Source: Salinirubellus litoreus
GTDB lineage: Archaea > Halobacteriota > Halobacteria > Halobacteriales > Haloarculaceae
Length of the DNA: 64,000 nucleotides
Reading direction: 5' to 3'
NCBI RefSeq assembly: GCF_037335815.1
Contig: NZ_CP147841.1
Coordinates: forward strand, 4,216,001 to 4,280,000
The notes below the pieces were generated by a model. It made no database searches. It saw nothing but the letters and a program-made list of their open reading frames with translations, and was not told the DNA's origin. This document shows, piece by piece, positions 63,461 to 64,000 of the stretch. The translations under genes were made by a program, and so were the position numbers. Within the stretch, counting starts at the first letter, position 1, and each line of letters begins with the position of its first letter.

Positions 63461-64000
63461 GTGAACTATCAGTGGTTGATCGACCGGGTCGACGATCAGA
63501 TCGTCAATCACCCGGGAAAGATCATCCTCCTGTTCCTCCTCGCCACGGTCGTGTTCGTGTCGGGGCTGGGCGCGATCGAGACCGAAGCCGGGCAGCAGCA
63601 GTTCATCGAGGATCTCCCCTCGTTCCAGGCGCTCGAGGACGTCCAGAGCGACTTCGGCACGAGCTTCTCGGGGACGAGCACGACATCGACGACCCTCGTT
63701 CAGGACTCCCAGAACGCCCTCTCAAAGCCCGCCCTCCTGCGGATGCTCCGCACACAGGAGCAGATAATGGAGAGCGACCCGCTACGCGTCACTGCCACCG
63801 CGAGTCCGGCCCGGACCGTCGCGACGACGCTCGATCCGGACGCGACCACGCTCGAAGCACAGGTGCTCGCCGTCGAACGGGCGACGCCGGGGCAGATCGA
63901 CCGTGCGATCCGCCGAGCCGCGGATCGCAACCCCACGTTCACCGCGAGGGTGAGCGACGACTTCAACGTGAACACCGCGTCGGCGTCGGCCACGGAGGCG
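63461..64000 (+). CDS. RND-superfamily (MMPL-type) exporter, N-terminal part (continues past window)
   Basis: 180 codons from GTG 63461 to the window end, open throughout: NYQWLIDRVDDQIVNHPGKI, then one transmembrane helix ILLFLLATVVFVSGLGAIE, and the start of the periplasmic-type loop with the Q-Q-x-F-I-E-D-L-P motif and QSDFGTSFSGTSTTSTTLVQ. This layout (one helix, then a large extracytoplasmic loop) is the start of haloarchaeal MMPL/RND exporters, which are about 800-1,100 residues and move lipids or hydrophobic compounds. Start GTG is chosen because no ATG precedes it in frame nearby. Confidence 0.85.
   Translation, partial: MNYQWLIDRVDDQIVNHPGKIILLFLLATVVFVSGLGAIETEAGQQQFIEDLPSFQALEDVQSDFGTSFSGTSTTSTTLVQDSQNALSKPALLRMLRTQEQIMESDPLRVTATASPARTVATTLDPDATTLEAQVLAVERATPGQIDRAIRRAADRNPTFTARVSDDFNVNTASASATEA

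Noticed and set aside
1..64000. CRISPR array, rRNA or tRNA genes
   Set aside because: I looked for regularly spaced direct repeats and for tRNA/rRNA signatures and found none.

Overview
The window comes from a halophilic archaeon. Base composition is high in GC, the proteins are strongly acidic, and many genes overlap by ATGA or GTGA. TATA elements sit about 25 bp before several start codons, as in leaderless haloarchaeal transcripts. A PGF-CTERM surface-anchor tail, TrmB and HTH_10 regulators and a HalOD1 protein point the same way. I cannot name the genus.

Region 1 (1-17.1 kb) is mostly ordinary chromosome. It holds the end of a surface subtilase with PKD domains, a broken sugar-isomerase/oxidoreductase fusion, a CPBP membrane protease, an Eis-like acetyltransferase, an HTH_10 regulator divergent from a complete histidine-utilisation operon (hutU-hutG-hutI-hutH), an HtpX protease, an M28 peptidase and an MFS transporter.

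Region 2 (17.3-29.8 kb) is accessory. It has a HalOD1 protein, two TrmB-family regulators, an HpcH/HpaI aldolase, an SPFH/stomatin protein, a berberine-bridge-type FAD oxidase and two cupins (one broken). Between them lie frameshifted genes, a transposase stump and a MITE-like inverted-repeat element. Four transcription units here share a promoter element (GTCACYC, TTAAT, then TGTGAAAAT about 29 bp on), which suggests a small local regulon that includes one TrmB gene.

Region 3 (29.8-39.5 kb) holds two translationally coupled genes of unknown function: a 729-residue protein with an apparent lamin-tail domain, and a giant protein of about 2,500 residues. The giant gene has lost its 5' end at about 39.54 kb. 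There it abuts, head to head, a membrane-protein gene that also lacks a start codon, so this is a recombination junction.

Region 4 (39.5-50 kb) looks like part of an integrative or conjugative element. It has a polytopic membrane protein, a second membrane protein, a VirB4-like ATPase, a nucleoside hydrolase, an Mrr-type nuclease with a zinc-binding segment and a membrane tail, and a Hint/LAGLIDADG (intein-like) protein. It ends in a graveyard of gene fragments (HTH_10-like, sugar dehydrogenase, IS630-like transposase).

Region 5 (50-60.3 kb) is a coherent catabolic island. A four-gene ABC importer operon is divergent from hyuA-hyuB (hydantoinase/oxoprolinase family), followed by an IclR regulator. 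The importer probably feeds the HyuAB enzyme.

Region 6 (60.3-64 kb) contains an AT-rich spacer and a TnpB-only IS200/IS605-type element that appears to split a secretion-ATPase gene. Its TnpB lacks the usual second RuvC acidic residue. The window ends in the start of an RND/MMPL exporter.
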